Shown piece by piece: positions 29,952-37,410 of a stretch of 40,166 nucleotides of DNA. The stretch is from Arthrobacter sp. Soil762 (GTDB lineage: Bacteria > Actinomycetota > Actinomycetes > Actinomycetales > Micrococcaceae), in assembly GCF_001428335.1 (NCBI RefSeq), contig NZ_LMSG01000022.1, positions 152,353 to 192,518 of the forward strand, given 5' to 3'. The translations under genes and the position numbers were made by a program. The stretch's first letter is position 1, and each line of letters begins with the position of its first letter. The notes beneath the pieces are model-generated. The model was not told the origin of the DNA. It saw nothing but the letters and a program-made list of their open reading frames with translations, and did no database searches.

Positions 29952-29970
29952 GCTCCACATTTACCCGGAC

Positions 29971-30005
29971 GCCGGGCCGGACCACACAGGTCCGGCCCGG
30001 CTTTT
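29971..30005 (+). terminator. Rho-independent terminator of the DUF6458 gene
   Basis: GCCGGGCCGGACC (29971-29983) pairs perfectly with 29989-30001 over loop ACACA, followed by TTTTCC. Confidence 0.85.
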
Positions 30006-30032
30006 CCGTTTCCGCGCGAAGAGCCGGCCCGG

Positions 30033-30110
30033 TTATCTGTGTTTTTGTGGCTTTCGTTGACAAACCAACATAGACGCAGATAAAGTCAAGTAATTCAACA
30101 TCATGTGATG
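30033..30110 (+). promoter_or_regulatory. Promoter and candidate operators of the fructose operon
   Basis: TTGACA (30057-30062), an 18-nt spacer and TAAAGT (30081-30086) are the best promoter in the window. TTATCTG (30033-30039) and CAGATAA (30077-30083) form an inverted repeat bracketing it, and CATCA-TG-TGATG (30099-30110) is a second dyad. Both are candidate binding sites for the DeoR-type regulator encoded next. Confidence 0.6.
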
Positions 30111-30166
30111 CCAGTCACTGGACGTCACGGCCGCTGGGATTCAGCACTTTACGCAATGGAGGGTAC

Positions 30167-30970
30167 GTGTTCGCCGAGGAGCGCCAGCAGAAGATTGCCG
30201 AGCTAGTCGCCGGCACAGGCCGGGTCAGCGTGACCATGCTGGCCGAGCGCTTCCGCATCACCACCGAAACCGTCCGTCGCGACCTCGCCACCCTCGAAAC
30301 CACCGGCACGGTGCGGCGGGTCCACGGCGGAGCAGTTGCGGCCGACCGCTTCAGCACCACCGAGGAAAGCATCATCGAACGGACCATCCAGCGCCCGGAC
30401 CAGAAGATTCGCATCGCGCAGGCGGCCCTGGCCCTGATCCCCCAGGCCACGTCCGGCAGCATCCTGCTCGACGCCGGTTCCACCACCGAAGCGTTGGCCG
30501 ACCTCATCTCCCGCCGCGCCGCCGTCGAACCTTCCGCCGCCGAAGCAGGAGCCGAACTGGTGGTCATCACGCACGCCGTTCCAATTGCAGCGAAGCTGTC
30601 CAGCGCCCCCGGCATCGCCCTCCAGATCCTCGGCGGTCGTGTGCGGGGCCTCACGCAGGCCGCTGTGGGGCAGTCAACCGTGGAGGCTGCGCAGCGGATG
30701 CGCCCGGACATCGCCTTCATCGGCACCAACGGCATCCACCCCACCTTTGGCCTCAGCACTCCCGATCCTGAAGAAGCAGCCGTCAAGGCAGCCTTCGTCC
30801 ATTCGGCGCGCCGCATCGTGGTACTGGCCGATTCCTCCAAGCTGGACGCAGAAACCCTGGTCCAGTTCGCCTCCCTGAAAGATCTGGACACCTTGATTAC
30901 AGACAGCGAGCCCAGCCCCGAACTGGCGGCAGCCCTGACCGAGGCCGGCGTTGACGTGGTGATCGCGTGA
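30167..30970 (+). CDS. fruR: DeoR family regulator of the fructose operon
   Basis: This is a 267-residue DeoR-type repressor. The N-terminal HTH (QKIAELVAGTGRVSVTMLAE, RFRITTETVRRDLATLE) with VRRVHGGAV is standard, and the C-terminal sugar-phosphate sensor domain contains LDAGSTTEALADLI and FIGTNGIHPTFGLSTPDPEE. The start is a GTG at 30167 with GGAGGG just upstream. The stop overlaps the fruK GTG start (GTGA), so it is cotranscribed with fruK, fruA and ptsH, the usual order in actinobacteria. Fructose-1-phosphate is the likely inducer by analogy with other FruR proteins. Confidence 0.88.
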   Translation: MFAEERQQKIAELVAGTGRVSVTMLAERFRITTETVRRDLATLETTGTVRRVHGGAVAADRFSTTEESIIERTIQRPDQKIRIAQAALALIPQATSGSILLDAGSTTEALADLISRRAAVEPSAAEAGAELVVITHAVPIAAKLSSAPGIALQILGGRVRGLTQAAVGQSTVEAAQRMRPDIAFIGTNGIHPTFGLSTPDPEEAAVKAAFVHSARRIVVLADSSKLDAETLVQFASLKDLDTLITDSEPSPELAAALTEAGVDVVIA

Positions 30971-32004
30971 TCGTCACCTTCACGGCCAACCCCAGCCTTG
31001 ACCGAACAGTGGCCCTGCCCGGCCCCCTGGAACGCGGCGAAGTCCAGCGCGCTGTCTCGGTCAGACAGGAATCCGGCGGCAAGGGTGTCAACGTCTCCCG
31101 CGCCCTGGTCGCCTCCGGCCTTGAGACCATCGCGGTGCTCCCAGGTGCCGACAGTGATCCTGTCCTCGCCGGGCTGCTCCACGACGGCGTGCCTTTCGCG
31201 GCCCTTCCCATCGACGAGCCGCTGCGCACCAACGTGGCGCTCACGGAGCCGGGCGGCGTGACCACCAAGATCAACGAGCCCGGACCGCTGCTGAGCGAGG
31301 ACCAGCAGGAAGCCCTGATCGGCCTGCTGCTGGAACGCGCCCGCGGCGCCAGCTGGGTGGTCCTGGCAGGTTCCCTGCCTCCCGGCTTCCCGGCCGACTT
31401 CTACGCCACCGTCACCCGGCGGTTGCGGACGGCAGCCGGAGCCGGCGGCGGCGGCGGCGCCCCGCTGATCGCCGTCGACTCCTCCGGCGGCCCGCTCGTC
31501 GCAGCCGTCTCCGGCATCTCGCCGGACGGCACGGCACAGCATGGCACGTCACAGGACGGTGTGTCCGGGAAACCGGACCTCCTCAAACCCAACGCCGAGG
31601 AACTGGCGGAACTGGCTGCTGCAGCAGGGTTCGCCACGGCGTCCACCGCCGACGAACTTGAAGCGGATCCGGAGGCCGCTGCAGCGGCCGCCGCCGCCGT
31701 CGTGCGTTCCGGTGTGGGTGCTGTGCTGGCAACTCTCGGATCCAAGGGAGCTGTCCTGGTAACGGCCGACGGCGCGTGGCTGGCCACGCATCCGCCGGTC
31801 GTCGCGGTCAGTACTGTCGGCGCGGGCGATTCATCGCTGGCTGGCTATCTGCTCGCCCACGGCCAGGGCGCCGCCCCGGCCGATTGCCTCCGTCAGGCTG
31901 TGGCACACGGTGCCGCCGCCGCTTCGCTGCCGGGTTCCACTGTCCCGGCAGTCCACCAAACCACCCCGGAAGCCGTAACCATCACGGCCCTTCGAAAGGA
32001 ATGA
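30967..32004 (+). CDS. fruK: 1-phosphofructokinase
   Basis: This encodes 345 residues of the PfkB family, which phosphorylates fructose-1-phosphate to fructose-1,6-bisphosphate in the cytoplasm. N-terminal TANPSLDRTV, the substrate motif GGKGVNVSRAL, VLAGSLPPGFP and the ATP/catalytic motif STVGAGDSSLAGYLLA are present. A Gly-rich run and a polar insert (SPDGTAQHGTSQDGVSG, before KPDLLKPNAEEL) make it somewhat longer than usual. The GTG start overlaps the fruR stop. The stop overlaps an ATG of fruA (ATGA). It lies in the fructose PTS operon. Confidence 0.93.
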   Translation: MIVTFTANPSLDRTVALPGPLERGEVQRAVSVRQESGGKGVNVSRALVASGLETIAVLPGADSDPVLAGLLHDGVPFAALPIDEPLRTNVALTEPGGVTTKINEPGPLLSEDQQEALIGLLLERARGASWVVLAGSLPPGFPADFYATVTRRLRTAAGAGGGGGAPLIAVDSSGGPLVAAVSGISPDGTAQHGTSQDGVSGKPDLLKPNAEELAELAAAAGFATASTADELEADPEAAAAAAAAVVRSGVGAVLATLGSKGAVLVTADGAWLATHPPVVAVSTVGAGDSSLAGYLLAHGQGAAPADCLRQAVAHGAAAASLPGSTVPAVHQTTPEAVTITALRKE

Positions 32005-32006
32005 CA

Positions 32007-34028
32007 GTGACTCAGCTCATCACCACCGAACTGGTCGAGCTCGACCAGAACCTGGGCACCTCGCCCGAGGACGTGATCCGGCACCTGGCCAGCAAAGTTG
32101 CTGCCGCCGGCCGCGCGTCAGAAGTTGAAGGCCTCTTCGCCGACGCCTTCGCCCGCGAACAGAAGACAGCGACCGGCATCCCGGGCGGCATTGCCATCCC
32201 GCACTGCCGCTCCGCTGCGGTCATCGAACCCACGCTGGCCATGGCCCGGCTCAATCCCAAGGTGGACTTCGGCGCCAAGGACGGCCCCGCGGACCTGATC
32301 TTCTTCATCGCTGCCCCCGAAGGCGCAGACCAGGAACACCTGAAGCTGCTGTCCAAGCTGGCCCGGTCCCTGATCAAAAAGGACTTCACTGCGGCCTTGC
32401 GTGCGGCGTCTTCCCGCGAGGAAATCGTGGAATTGGTGGACGGCGCCCTGGCGGACAAGCCGGCAACCCACGCGGCTCCTGCATCTTCCGATGCACCTGC
32501 TGACGCTGCTGCTGCCGCCGGGGCTGGCGCCCGGCCGAAGCGCCTCGTGGCTGTGACCGCCTGCCCCACCGGCATCGCCCACACCTACATGGCCGCCGAT
32601 TCATTGGTAGCCGCCGCCCAGGAAATGGGCGTGGACCTGCAGGTTGAGACCCAGGGCTCATCCGGAGCCAAGCCGTTGGACCCGGCAGTCATTGCCGCCG
32701 CTGACGCCGTCATTTTCGCGGTTGACGTGGATGTCCGCGGCAAGGAGCGCTTCGCCGGCAAGCCCGTCATCAACGCCCCCGTCAAGCGCGGCATTGACGA
32801 GCCCGCCAAGATGGTCCAGGAAGCACTGGCTGCAGCCGACAACCCGAATGCGCGCCGCGTCCCCCACTTCGGGGCGGAGGAACAGGCCGAGAACGAGGCC
32901 ACCGAAAAGGGCGAGCACATCGGCCAGAAGCTGAAGAAGGCGCTGCTCACCGGTGTCAGCTACATGATTCCGTTTGTGGCCGGTGGCGGCCTCCTGATCG
33001 CCCTGGGCTTCCTGCTGGGCGGCTACGACATCACGGGCGTCGCTGACAAGATGGTGGTGCAGAACAACTTCGGCAACCTGCCCGAAGGCGGACTCGCGAT
33101 CTACCTCGGCGCGGTCCTGTTCAAGATCGGTGCCCTGTCCATGGGCTTCCTGGTGCCCGCACTGGCCGGCTACATCGCCTACGCGATCGCCGACCGTCCG
33201 GGCATTGCGCCCGGCTTCGTTGCCGGCGCGGTAGCAGGGTTCATGGGTGCAGGCTTCCTCGGCGGCATCGTCGGCGGCCTGCTGGCGGGCTACATGGCCC
33301 ACCTGATCGGTACCTGGCAGGTTCCACGCTGGCTCCGCGGCCTGATGCCCGTGGTGATCATCCCGCTGCTGGCCTCCATCTTTGCCTCCGGCCTGATGTT
33401 CCTGCTCCTCGGCGGTCCCATCGCCGGCCTTACCGCAGCCCTCAACAGCTGGCTCTCTGGCATGACCGGCGCCTCCGCGGTCGTCCTCGGAATCATCCTT
33501 GGCCTCATGATGTGCTTCGACCTCGGCGGTCCGGTCAACAAGGTTGCCTACGCATTCGCCGTTGCCGGCCTGAGCGCCGGCAGCGCAGCCAACCAGGCAC
33601 CGTGGCAGATCATGGCAACCGTGATGGCTGCCGGCATGGTGCCACCACTGGCGATGGCCCTGGCCACCGTGCTGGACAAGAAGCTCTTCAGCCTGGCAGA
33701 GCGTGAAAACGGCAAAGCCGCCTGGCTGCTGGGCGCATCCTTTATCTCCGAAGGTGCCATCCCGTTCGCCGCAGCCGACCCCCTGCGCGTCATCCCGGCC
33801 AGCATGGTGGGCGGGGCCCTCACCGGCGCCCTCTGCATGGCCACAGGCGTTACCTCGCAGGCACCCCACGGCGGTATCTTCGTGTTCTTCGCCATCGGCA
33901 ACCTAGTGATGTTCGTCGTCGCCATCCTGGCCGGAACCGTGGTCAGCGCCCTGGCAGTCATCGCCCTCAAGCGCTGGGCCGCCGCCAAGCCGACTGTTAC
34001 CGTGGAGTCCGTTCCCGCAACGGTCTGA
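32007..34028 (+). CDS. fruA: Fructose-specific PTS enzyme IIABC
   Basis: This is a 673-residue membrane permease that imports fructose and releases fructose-1-phosphate. Domains in order: EIIA (1-145, phosphohistidine H66 in GIAIPHCRS), a Pro/Ala linker, EIIB (175-280, phosphocysteine C186 in TACPTGIAHTYMAA) and EIIC (310-660, about nine membrane segments, with PFVAGGGLLIALGFLLGG and FDLGGPVNKVAYAFAVAG). I start at the GTG at 32007 because AAAGGA lies 6 nt before it; the ATG at 32001 overlaps the fruK stop but its ribosome site would touch it. HPr, the phosphate donor, follows. Confidence 0.93.
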   Translation: MTQLITTELVELDQNLGTSPEDVIRHLASKVAAAGRASEVEGLFADAFAREQKTATGIPGGIAIPHCRSAAVIEPTLAMARLNPKVDFGAKDGPADLIFFIAAPEGADQEHLKLLSKLARSLIKKDFTAALRAASSREEIVELVDGALADKPATHAAPASSDAPADAAAAAGAGARPKRLVAVTACPTGIAHTYMAADSLVAAAQEMGVDLQVETQGSSGAKPLDPAVIAAADAVIFAVDVDVRGKERFAGKPVINAPVKRGIDEPAKMVQEALAAADNPNARRVPHFGAEEQAENEATEKGEHIGQKLKKALLTGVSYMIPFVAGGGLLIALGFLLGGYDITGVADKMVVQNNFGNLPEGGLAIYLGAVLFKIGALSMGFLVPALAGYIAYAIADRPGIAPGFVAGAVAGFMGAGFLGGIVGGLLAGYMAHLIGTWQVPRWLRGLMPVVIIPLLASIFASGLMFLLLGGPIAGLTAALNSWLSGMTGASAVVLGIILGLMMCFDLGGPVNKVAYAFAVAGLSAGSAANQAPWQIMATVMAAGMVPPLAMALATVLDKKLFSLAERENGKAAWLLGASFISEGAIPFAAADPLRVIPASMVGGALTGALCMATGVTSQAPHGGIFVFFAIGNLVMFVVAILAGTVVSALAVIALKRWAAAKPTVTVESVPATV

Positions 34029-34094
34029 CCCGGCCTTACCCATCACAGATTCACGGCGCAGAACCAAGAGGCGCCGATAGACAAAGGAGCAACA

Positions 34095-34373
34095 ATGTCA
34101 GAACGCACCGCAACCGTCGCCAGCCGCGTAGGCCTGCACGCCCGCCCCGCCGCCATCTTTGCCGAGGCCGCCGGCGAGTTCGACCTGGACATCACCATCG
34201 CCCGCCAAGGCGAGCCGGTCGATGAGGCAATGGACGCCGCGAGCATCCTGTCCCTCATGAGCCTGGGTGCCGCCCACGGCGACGTTGTGGTGCTCCGCGC
34301 CGAAGGTACCGGCGCGGATGACGCCCTGGCGCGTCTGGTCCAGATCCTGGAAACGGATCACGACGCCGAGTGA
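34095..34373 (+). CDS. ptsH: HPr phosphocarrier protein
   Basis: This encodes 92 residues of HPr, which carries phosphate from enzyme I to the PTS permeases. The active-site block ASRVGLHARPAAIFAEAAG holds H15, and the regulatory serine region DAASILSLMSLGAA holds S50, equivalent to Ser46 of other HPr proteins. AAAGGAG precedes the ATG. It lies 66 nt after fruA as the last gene of the operon and ends before a strong hairpin. Enzyme I is not in the window. Confidence 0.93.
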   Translation: MSERTATVASRVGLHARPAAIFAEAAGEFDLDITIARQGEPVDEAMDAASILSLMSLGAAHGDVVVLRAEGTGADDALARLVQILETDHDAE

Positions 34374-34386
34374 ACAGCTAACGCCG

Positions 34387-34438
34387 GCGGCCGCCGTCGC
34401 GCCTGTCCCCTCTTTGGGGAAGGTACGACGGCGGCCGC
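34387..34438. terminator. Nested hairpin between ptsH and the SRPBCC gene
   Basis: GCGGCCGCCGTCG (34387-34399) pairs perfectly with 34426-34438. Inside it TCCCC (34406-34410) pairs with GGGGA (34416-34420). It serves convergent genes, so it can terminate both. Confidence 0.75.
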
Positions 34439-34483
34439 TGGTTCTTAAGCGACTCGCCCCATCCAAGTATGTAGTTGGGCTAC

Positions 34484-34915
34484 TTAGGGGCGTTCGGCGA
34501 TCTTCTTGACGTCCGCCACGAGCATGTCCCACATGCCTTTGGAGTGCTCCGCCGCGTCTTCGTTGGCGTTGTTGTCCTGTGAGAGCGTGAGCGTTGTTGC
34601 ACCGTCCTGGTCCTCGAGGGTCCAGGTGAGCGTGTGGTAATTTTCCGGTTTGTCCTCTTCGCCGCCCAGCGGACTGAAGTGCGTGTGGACCAGTTTCCGG
34701 CCGGGATCCACCTCGAGGATCTTGCCCTTATCCTCGTAGGGCTTGCCTTCCCACTCGCCGCGCCACGCGATGGGGCTACCCTCCGTCCAATCCGTCTCCA
34801 GGTCCGCGCCGAACATGAATTCCTTCACGGCGGCCGGATCGGTGATGACCTTCCAGACACGGTCCGCCGGAGCACCAATGCTGATGGTGGATGTGGCCAC
34901 GAGGTTCACGGGCAC
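34484..34915 (-). CDS. SRPBCC/AHSA1 family protein
   Basis: This is a 143-residue START-like protein of the AHSA1 type: ATSTISIGAPADRVWKVITD and PAAVKEFMFG form the first strand and helix, WRGEWEGKPYEDKGKILEVD the sheet, and the C-terminal helix is SKGMWDMLVADVKKI. These proteins bind hydrophobic ligands; no ligand can be named. The start is the GTG at 34915, overlapping the methyltransferase TAG by one base, with AAGGAGG 7 nt before it. It is the second gene of that operon. Confidence 0.85.
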   Translation of the reverse strand: MPVNLVATSTISIGAPADRVWKVITDPAAVKEFMFGADLETDWTEGSPIAWRGEWEGKPYEDKGKILEVDPGRKLVHTHFSPLGGEEDKPENYHTLTWTLEDQDGATTLTLSQDNNANEDAAEHSKGMWDMLVADVKKIAERP

Positions 34916-35760
34916 TACCGGGCCTCCTTGGCGGTCAACAGCAGATATTCCCATTCCATTTGCCATACGGCATCACCGTGGGCCTCGCCAAACGAATCGG
35001 CCAGTTCGGTGAGCGCTTTGTCCAGGGCCTGTGCCTTGTCCAGATCATCGCCGATGAACTTGTAGACCGAGATGGTGGGACCGTAGTGGGATTTGAAGTA
35101 CCGCAGGAAGTCCTCCGGCTGGTGGAAGCTGCGGATGGCCAGCGAACGCTTCTTCGCCTGGGTATCGGCGATCCTGTCGCCGAAGAGTTCCCGCACGTGG
35201 TCCTCGCTCCCCCACAGCGGCGGCGGCTGAGCTCCGGGCGGAGGCGGCGGCGCGAACGGCTTCATGGTGGCAAACATCCTTCCGATGAAGCCTTCGGGCG
35301 TCCAGCTGAGCAGGCCGATGGTGCCGCCGGGTTTGCACACTCGCACAATTTCGTCCGCACTGGCTTGGTGGTGCGGCGCAAACATCACGCCCAGGCAGGA
35401 CGTGACCACGTCAAATGAATCGTCCTCGAACGGCAGCGCCTCGGCGTCTGCTTCCACCCATTCAAGCTCGACGCCGCGATCGGCAGCCTGCCGGCGCCCG
35501 GCGTCGAACAGCTCCGGGGTGAGGTCACTGGCAATCACTTGGGCACCCATCATGGCAGCGGGGATGGCCGCGTTGCCGGAACCCGTAGCGACATCCAGAA
35601 CACGCTGCTTGGCTTTGACTCCGCACGCATCCACCAGGATGGCTCCGAGATCCAGGAGCATCTCACTAGCCAGCGCGGGGTAATCCCCTGAAGCCCACAT
35701 GGCCCGGTGCTTTTGCTTCAGAGCCCGGTCTGCTTCGTCTACGCCCGTTTTGTCATTCAT
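34915..35760 (-). CDS. Class I SAM-dependent methyltransferase (UbiE/Coq5-like)
   Basis: This encodes 281 residues. Motif I is QRVLDVATGSGNAAIPAAMM (residues 52-71), motif post-I ASDLTPELFDAGRRQA, then WVEADAEALPFEDDSFDVV and RVCKPGGTIGLLSW, a clear class I methyltransferase core of the MenG/UbiE type. The C-terminal third (SIRSFHQPEDFLRYF-like region) is lineage-specific. The acceptor is unknown. The ATG at 35760 is used, with an AAAGGAG-type site upstream; the longer frame to 35970 looks non-coding. SRPBCC gene follows with a one-base overlap, so the pair is cotranslated. Confidence 0.85.
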   Translation of the reverse strand: MNDKTGVDEADRALKQKHRAMWASGDYPALASEMLLDLGAILVDACGVKAKQRVLDVATGSGNAAIPAAMMGAQVIASDLTPELFDAGRRQAADRGVELEWVEADAEALPFEDDSFDVVTSCLGVMFAPHHQASADEIVRVCKPGGTIGLLSWTPEGFIGRMFATMKPFAPPPPPGAQPPPLWGSEDHVRELFGDRIADTQAKKRSLAIRSFHQPEDFLRYFKSHYGPTISVYKFIGDDLDKAQALDKALTELADSFGEAHGDAVWQMEWEYLLLTAKEAR

Positions 35761-35923
35761 GGTGGCGCCCCTCTCCTTTGACAGGCTTTTTCCTAGACAG
35801 GTTTCGAGTGACAGCACGCTGTTGCACAGGACTGCAATGCGACCCATTGTGGCCGCAGCGGGGCGGGCTGTAAAGCGTCTGGGGCTAGGGCTCGGCGCGG
35901 ACGCAAGCAAACTTAGGGTTTCC

Positions 35924-35952
35924 TTGTGTTTCCCCAACCTCGGAATTAGCGT
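35924..35952 (+). promoter_or_regulatory. Promoter of the SAP-like gene
   Basis: TTGTGT (35924-35929), a 17-nt spacer and TAGCGT (35947-35952) are about 68 nt before the ATG at 36021. The -10 is the same hexamer as at 29625. Confidence 0.5.
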
Positions 35953-36020
35953 GGAAGCCTGACCAGCCATTACGGCGCTACGGCGTCCAGGATTTCCCGG
36001 TCCCGGCGAAGGAGGACGAC

Positions 36021-36287
36021 ATGCCCGGCAAAAAGAACCCGAGCCTGAAAGATCCTGAACTCTACGAGGAACTGCGCGAGGACGGCGCGTCCAAGCAGAA
36101 AGCCGCCCGTATCTCGAACGCGGCCGCCAAGAAAGGCCGCTCCGCGGTGGGCCGCAAGGGCGGGAAATCCGGCGACTACGACGACTGGACCGTCCCGCAA
36201 CTCAAGGCCAAAGCCAAGGAAATAGGCCTCACCGGCTACTCAGCCAAAAAGAAGAGCGAGCTTATCTCCGCCCTGCGGAACTCCTAG
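36021..36287 (+). CDS. SAP/Rho-N-like small DNA-binding protein (DUF7218-type)
   Basis: This is an 88-residue basic protein. The first part (MPGKKNPSLKDPELYEELRE, DGASKQKAARISNAAAKK) is typical of the DUF7218 family of small actinobacterial proteins. The C-terminal part (YDDWTVPQLKAKAKEIGLTG, YSAKKKSELISALRN) is a helix-turn-helix of the SAP/Rho N-terminal type, with the pattern L-x3-A-x4-GL...KSELI-x2-L. GAAGGAGG precedes the ATG. It converges on the ku gene. DNA binding is an inference from the SAP-like fold. Confidence 0.8.
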   Translation: MPGKKNPSLKDPELYEELREDGASKQKAARISNAAAKKGRSAVGRKGGKSGDYDDWTVPQLKAKAKEIGLTGYSAKKKSELISALRNS

Positions 36288-36337
36288 GCGGCGGCCATCC
36301 CCACCAACGCAGCGTGCTCGCGGCCGACGCATTCCCG

Positions 36338-36355
36338 GTCCGCTTTTTCGCGGAC
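36338..36355. terminator. Small hairpin between SAP-like gene and ku
   Basis: GTCCGC (36338-36343) pairs with GCGGAC (36350-36355) over TTTTTC. It occupies the short convergent gap after 36287. Confidence 0.45.
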
Positions 36356-36359
36356 GGCC

Positions 36360-37370
36360 TCAAGCACCCTTTCGCGCCCGCGTGGTGGCGGCCTTCGCCG
36401 CAGGCTTCGCGGCGGCGGTTTTGGTTTCGGAGGACTTCGCCGCAGCCGTCTTGGCACTCGTTGTCCTCGCCCCCGCAGTCTTGGCACCGGCTTTGGCGGG
36501 AGCCTTCGAGCCGGAACTGCCGCCACTTTCTTCGGTCCCGGCGTCGTCCGCGTCCGCATCCTCAGAGGCGGCAGGCTTCCCGTCGCCGCGCTTCCGCTCC
36601 AGGCTGCGCTTCAGCGCCTCCATCAGGTCGATGACCTCGCCATTGCCGCCCGCACCCGCTTCCACGCCGAACGTTTCGTCGGTATCGAGCGAATCGCCCT
36701 TCTCCAGCTTGGCCTCGATGAGCTTCCGGAGCTGCACCTGGTAGTCATCGGTGAAGTGCTCGGGTTCGAAATCCGCGGCCATGGACTCCACGAGGGCGGC
36801 GGACATTTCGCGTTCCTGGGCGGAAATCCGGATGGACGTGTCCAGCGCAGGGAAGCTGGCCTCCCGGACCTCGTCGGGCCACAGCAGGGACTGCAGCACC
36901 AGCACCTCGTCCTTGATGCGCAGCGCCCCCAGCCGTGTCTTCTCGCGCAGGGCGAACTGGACGATGGCCACCCGGTCCGTATCCTCAAGCGCCCGGCGCA
37001 GCAGGACGTAGGCCTTGGGCGACTTGGAATCCGGCTCGAGGTAATAGCTCTTCTCGAACATCATCGGTTCCAGCTGCTCCGACGGGACAAACTGGACCAC
37101 CTCGATCTCGTGGCTGTTCTCCGCCGGGATGGATTTGAGCTCATCCTTGGACAGGACCACCGTCCGGCCCTCGTCCTCAAACGCCTTGTCGATGTCCGAA
37201 TAGTCGATGATCTTGCTGCAGACCTCGCACCGGCGCTGGTACCGGATCCGGCCGCCGTCGGCATTGTGGACCTGGTGGAGGCTGATGTCGTGGTCCTCGG
37301 TGGCGCTGTAGACCTTCACGGGCACGTTGACCAGGCCGAACGCGATGGCACCTTTCCAGATGGCTCTCAT
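36360..37370 (-). CDS. ku: Ku protein for non-homologous end joining
   Basis: This encodes 336 residues. The bacterial Ku core starts MRAIWKGAIAFGLVNVPVKV and includes YQRRCEVCSKIIDYSDIDKA, FVPSEQLEPMMFEKSYYLEP, YVLLRRALEDTDRVAI and LVESMAADFEPEHFTDDYQV. After about residue 260 the protein has a low-complexity Ala/Lys/Thr-rich tail (SKAPAKAGAKTAGARTTSAK and more), the lysine-rich C-terminal extension known in several actinobacterial Ku proteins. Ku homodimers bind DNA ends and recruit LigD. The gene is divergent from ligD, 40 nt apart, so the pair shares a control region. Confidence 0.95.
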   Translation of the reverse strand: MRAIWKGAIAFGLVNVPVKVYSATEDHDISLHQVHNADGGRIRYQRRCEVCSKIIDYSDIDKAFEDEGRTVVLSKDELKSIPAENSHEIEVVQFVPSEQLEPMMFEKSYYLEPDSKSPKAYVLLRRALEDTDRVAIVQFALREKTRLGALRIKDEVLVLQSLLWPDEVREASFPALDTSIRISAQEREMSAALVESMAADFEPEHFTDDYQVQLRKLIEAKLEKGDSLDTDETFGVEAGAGGNGEVIDLMEALKRSLERKRGDGKPAASEDADADDAGTEESGGSSGSKAPAKAGAKTAGARTTSAKTAAAKSSETKTAAAKPAAKAATTRARKGA

Positions 37371-37410
37371 CCCTCAAGTGAACATCACGCGGGGCCGGAG
37401 GTGAAGACCC

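Noticed and set aside
32658..33869. 403-codon open frame opposite fruA
   Set aside because: It is a GC-skew shadow of fruA. The fruA frame has the phosphohistidine, phosphocysteine and EIIC blocks.
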